Translations under genes and position numbers: made by a program
Shown here: positions 61,183-64,000 of the stretch, in pieces
Position numbering within the stretch: the first letter of the stretch is position 1
Layout of the letters: every line of letters starts with the position of its first letter
Assembly: GCA_045591315.1 (NCBI GenBank)
Contig: JAZNSN010000004.1
Coordinates: 20,222 to 84,221, forward strand
From: HGM04593 sp045591315
GTDB taxonomy: Bacteria; Bacteroidota; Bacteroidia; Bacteroidales; Bacteroidaceae
Length of the DNA: 64,000 nt
Direction: 5' to 3'
The notes under the pieces: generated by a model
What the model was told of the DNA's origin: nothing
Database searches by the model: none
Seen by the model: only the letters and a program-made list of their open reading frames with translations

Positions 61183-63705
61183 ATGAGCAATGAATTTTCG
61201 CAGAAAATGTCCGAAATACTGTCACTGAGCAAGGAGGAGGCAACCCGCTTGCGCAGCCGCACCATAAACCCGGAGCATCTGTTGCTGGGCATCATACGCA
61301 AAGGCAAGGGATGCGCGCTCGACATATTGGGCAGCATGAACGTAAACATACAGGAGATTAAGGAAGCGATAGAGAGAAGATGCACCGATGCATCACTTGC
61401 CGACCAGCCATACAGCACCGACGTCGAGATGAGCATGAGCACGGCACGCATATTGCGCTTCACCACCCTTGAGGCACGCAGCTTCAAGGCCGTTGCCGAT
61501 GCCGAGCACCTTCTGCTGGGCATACTGAAGGAGAAGAACAACCTTGCCGCAGACATTCTTGAGGCAAACGATGTGACATATTCTCAGATTTTTGATGCTA
61601 TAAAGTCAAAGACCCCCGACAGCAGCAACATCAGCAACGGTTTCGGTTTCACCGACCAGGACGACGACGATGAGGACACCTTGCCGAGGGGCAGCCAGGG
61701 CAGCGCGCACAGCTATGCCGGCACACAGCAGGCAAAGCCGTCGAACGACACACCGGTCCTCGACAACTTCGGCTTCGACATGACAAAGGCTGCAAGCGAG
61801 GGCAAGCTCGACCCTGTTGTAGGGCGCGAGAAGGAGATAGAACGCATCTCGCAGATATTGAGCCGCCGCAAGAAGAACAACCCCATACTTATAGGCGAGC
61901 CGGGTGTCGGCAAGTCGGCCATCGTAGAGGGGCTTGCACAGCGCATTGTAGAGAGAAAGACCTCGCGCATGCTGTTCGACAAGCGCATAGTCTCGCTCGA
62001 CATGACAGCTGTAGTGGCAGGAACAAAGTACCGCGGACAGTTCGAGGAACGCCTGCGTGCCATAATAACAGAGCTGGAGAACAATCCAAACATAATCATC
62101 TTCATCGACGAGATACACACCATAGTAGGTGCCGGCTCAACACCCGGTTCAATGGATGCCGCAAACATCCTCAAGCCGGCTCTTGCACGAGGCGAGATAC
62201 AGTGCATTGGAGCCACCACAGTCGATGAATACCGCAAGACAATAGAAAAGGACGGAGCCCTTGAACGCCGTTTCCAGAAGGTGCTTGTAGAGCCCACATC
62301 TACCGAGGATACATACACAATCCTCAAGAACATCAAGGAGCGTTACGAGAACCACCATAATGTCACATATACCGACGAAGCACTGCTTGCGTGTGTCAAA
62401 TTGACAGACCGTTACATAACCGACCGCTGCTTCCCCGACAAAGCCATAGACGCAATGGACGAAGCCGGAGCACGCATGCACATCAGCAACATAACAGTAC
62501 CAAAGGAGATTGAGGAGCAGGAAGCCCTGATAGACAGTGTCAACAGCGAGAAGAATGCAGCCGTCAAGCGTCAGGACTTTGAGACCGCAGCCAACATGCG
62601 CGACAAGGAGAAAGAGCTGCAGAACCAGCTGGCTGCAATGAAAGCCGATTGGGAGAAGAGCCTTGCGCAGAGCCGTCAGACCGTGAACGAAGAGGAGATA
62701 GCACGTGTTGTCTCTATGATATCAGGTGTTCCGGTACAGCGCATGCAGCAGGACGAATGGACACGCCTCAAGGGAATGCAGGGCGAGCTCACCGGCAAGG
62801 TCATAGCGCAGGAAAACGCAATCGAAAAGCTCACCAAAGCAATACAGCGCAGCCGTGTAGGGCTCCAGAACCCCAACAAGCCTATAGGCACGTTCATGTT
62901 CCTCGGCCCCACCGGAGTAGGAAAGACACTCCTGGCAAAGGAGCTTGCAAAGTTCATGTTCGGCAGTGCCGATGCACTCATACGCATAGACATGAGCGAA
63001 TACATGGAGAAGTTCACCGTGTCGCGTCTTGTCGGAGCACCTCCGGGATATGTAGGCTACGAGGAGGGCGGACAGCTCACAGAGCGAGTGCGCCGACGCC
63101 CCTACTCCATTGTACTGCTCGACGAGATTGAGAAAGCCCACACCGACGTATTCAACCTGCTTCTGCAGGTAATGGACGAAGGCCGCCTTACCGACAGCTA
63201 CGGACGTACAGTCGATTTCCGCAACACCGTGATAATAATGACCTCTAACGTAGGCACACGCGAGCTAAAGGACTTCGGCGCAGGCATAGGTTTCGCCAAG
63301 GACGAGCGTGCCGGCGACAAGAAATACTCACGCGACGTCATACAGAAGGCACTCAACAAGCGTTTCGCGCCAGAATTCCTCAACCGTGTCGATGAGATAA
63401 TCAACTTCGACCAGCTGGGCAAGGAAGCAATCATAGACATCGTCGATCTTGAACTTGTACAGATAGTAAAGCGTGTAACGGAGCTAGGCTACAGCATAGA
63501 ACTTACAGCCGAAGCAAAGAACTTCCTTGCAAACAAGGGATACGACATACAGTACGGAGCACGCCCGCTAAAGCGAGCCCTGCAGAACTATGTTGAAGAC
63601 GAAATCTCGGCACTCCTGCTCGACGGCAAGCTCAACCCCGGCGACAAGATTATCGCCGACTGCGACACCGCAAACGACAAGCTAAGGTTCGAAGTGCAAG
63701 GATAA
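61183..63705 (+). CDS. clpC: ATP-dependent Clp protease ATP-binding subunit ClpC
   Basis: This 840-residue cytoplasmic AAA+ unfoldase feeds substrates to ClpP. It has two Clp_N repeats (about 1-145), an acidic linker of about 50 residues, AAA1 with GEPGVGKS at 238-245 and IIFIDEIHT, a UVR-like coiled-coil insert (about 445-495), and AAA2 with GPTGVGKT at 575-582 followed by LLDEIEKAHTDVFNLLLQV. The ClpC type is shown by the UVR-like middle. Upstream GGAGGAG-N5-ATG is a strong Shine-Dalgarno, rare in this window. A sigma-54-like promoter precedes it. No clpP is in view. Confidence 0.95.
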   Translation: MSNEFSQKMSEILSLSKEEATRLRSRTINPEHLLLGIIRKGKGCALDILGSMNVNIQEIKEAIERRCTDASLADQPYSTDVEMSMSTARILRFTTLEARSFKAVADAEHLLLGILKEKNNLAADILEANDVTYSQIFDAIKSKTPDSSNISNGFGFTDQDDDDEDTLPRGSQGSAHSYAGTQQAKPSNDTPVLDNFGFDMTKAASEGKLDPVVGREKEIERISQILSRRKKNNPILIGEPGVGKSAIVEGLAQRIVERKTSRMLFDKRIVSLDMTAVVAGTKYRGQFEERLRAIITELENNPNIIIFIDEIHTIVGAGSTPGSMDAANILKPALARGEIQCIGATTVDEYRKTIEKDGALERRFQKVLVEPTSTEDTYTILKNIKERYENHHNVTYTDEALLACVKLTDRYITDRCFPDKAIDAMDEAGARMHISNITVPKEIEEQEALIDSVNSEKNAAVKRQDFETAANMRDKEKELQNQLAAMKADWEKSLAQSRQTVNEEEIARVVSMISGVPVQRMQQDEWTRLKGMQGELTGKVIAQENAIEKLTKAIQRSRVGLQNPNKPIGTFMFLGPTGVGKTLLAKELAKFMFGSADALIRIDMSEYMEKFTVSRLVGAPPGYVGYEEGGQLTERVRRRPYSIVLLDEIEKAHTDVFNLLLQVMDEGRLTDSYGRTVDFRNTVIIMTSNVGTRELKDFGAGIGFAKDERAGDKKYSRDVIQKALNKRFAPEFLNRVDEIINFDQLGKEAIIDIVDLELVQIVKRVTELGYSIELTAEAKNFLANKGYDIQYGARPLKRALQNYVEDEISALLLDGKLNPGDKIIADCDTANDKLRFEVQG

Positions 63706-63746
63706 GGCATAGAACCTATGCAAAATATAAACCGATAAAGGTAACT

Positions 63747-63845
63747 AAAAAGTAAATTCCTGTGTTACGTTTGCCTTCAAAATCCTTATTTACGCCAAGT
63801 AAACTGCGGTTTTGAAGCCTGCACAAGCCTTGAACTTTACTTTTT
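63747..63845 (+). other. Nested three-tier inverted repeat downstream of clpC
   Basis: Three concentric complementary pairs occur in 99 bases: AAAAAGTAAA (63747-63756) with TTTACTTTTT (63836-63845), CTTCAAAA (63775-63782) with TTTTGAAG (63810-63817), and TTTAC (63789-63793) with GTAAA (63799-63803). It could be a structured RNA, an element end or a 3'-UTR. No coding frame explains it. Confidence 0.6.
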
Positions 63846-63861
63846 ATTCATCTCCTGCAAA

Positions 63862-63902
63862 AGAGGCTGAGTCAAAAGTAATTTTGGCTCGGTCTCTGTT
63901 TT
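63862..63902 (+). terminator. Hairpin at the right end, probable terminator
   Basis: A 16-bp stem with three G-U pairs (63862-63877 with 63882-63897, loop GTAA) is followed by GTTTTT. It may end clpC transcription or that of an element to the right. The stem resembles hairpins often found at IS ends of this group. Confidence 0.6.
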
Positions 63903-63943
63903 TCGGTGATTTTTCCGTTTTTGCCTGCAAATTCGAAAAAATA

Positions 63944-64000
63944 TCATTTTTGTACGCATAAATCCTTCATGCCGCCCGACAACATTCCCAATATGCTCCA
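63944..64000 (-). other. Possible C-terminus of a gene cut by the window edge
   Basis: A minus-strand frame enters from the right edge and ends at TGA 63944-63946, giving 18 residues ending MLSGGMKDLCVQK. It is followed on that strand by the 16-bp hairpin. This could be a transposase or other gene end, but the part seen is too short to decide. Confidence 0.2.

Overview
The window reads as a chromosomal segment of a member of the Bacteroidales (Bacteroides/Prevotella type). The reasons are promoters of the TTTG-N19/20-TAnnTTTG or TATCTTCG type, start codons usually preceded by A-rich leaders without Shine-Dalgarno sequences, a V/A-type ATPase operon containing the DUF2764 gene typical of this group, secreted GH20/GH95 host-glycan hydrolases, a DPP-IV peptidase, and an OMP/lipoprotein-rich gene set. 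No rRNA, phage, integrase or CRISPR array is visible. One tRNA is present, at the end of an unusual tandem array. Most of the window is housekeeping.

Layout. 1-777 (minus): a partial gene behind an ECF sigma factor. 929-8376 (minus): V-type ATPase operon in the order E, DUF2764, A, B, D, I, K. 8693-9682: secreted TolB-like propeller. 9969-16017 (minus): MORN-repeat protein, YhcH-like protein, glycogen branching enzyme, membrane protein, MFS transporter. 16236-20665 (minus): PBP1A, kdsB, M16-like protein. 20854-23530: pyrB, pyrI, flavin reductase, outer-membrane protein. 23599-24879 (minus): glyA. 25011-30384: promoter-bearing repeats, a small interrupted ORF, FKBP isomerase and two GH20 hexosaminidases. 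30452-34105 (minus): large GH95 fucosidase converging on them. 34317-42762 (minus): flavin reductase/nitroreductase pair, carB, a PurF-like amidotransferase with a structured leader, and an M20 dipeptidase. 42936-45826: GNAT, the tRNA-Thr(CGU)-like array, TrmN6, and a lipid kinase. 46067-54966: lon, tgt, an LptG-type permease, DEAD helicase, gamma carbonic anhydrase and DPP-IV. 55031-56963 (minus): aspS with a tiny basic membrane protein. 57377-60932: a three-gene channel/RyR cluster. 61183-63705: clpC, then a structured non-coding end.

The most distinctive locus is 57377-60932. A 910-residue predicted ion channel with a pore-like TDPGN sequence, tandem RCK/TrkA-N-like cytosolic domains and a degenerate C-terminal RyR-like domain overlaps by 4 bases a RyR-domain protein with a zinc ribbon. 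A second stand-alone RyR-domain protein follows. I read this as a ligand-gated membrane channel with two small ligand-sensing partners, a good candidate for an uncharacterised signalling or defence module. The second notable locus is 43450-44109. A good promoter is followed by four tandem tRNA-like units that keep the 5' acceptor strand and D arm but have remodelled anticodon and T arms and no 3' acceptor strand. An intact tRNA-Thr and a terminator then end one apparent transcription unit.

Gene cooperation is clear in places. pyrB/pyrI and carB serve pyrimidine (and arginine) supply. The V-ATPase genes encode one ion-translocating complex. GH20 x2 and GH95 can act together on mucin-type or milk glycans. 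PBP1A/kdsB and the LptG-type permease serve envelope biogenesis, and Lon, ClpC and the FKBP isomerase serve protein quality control.
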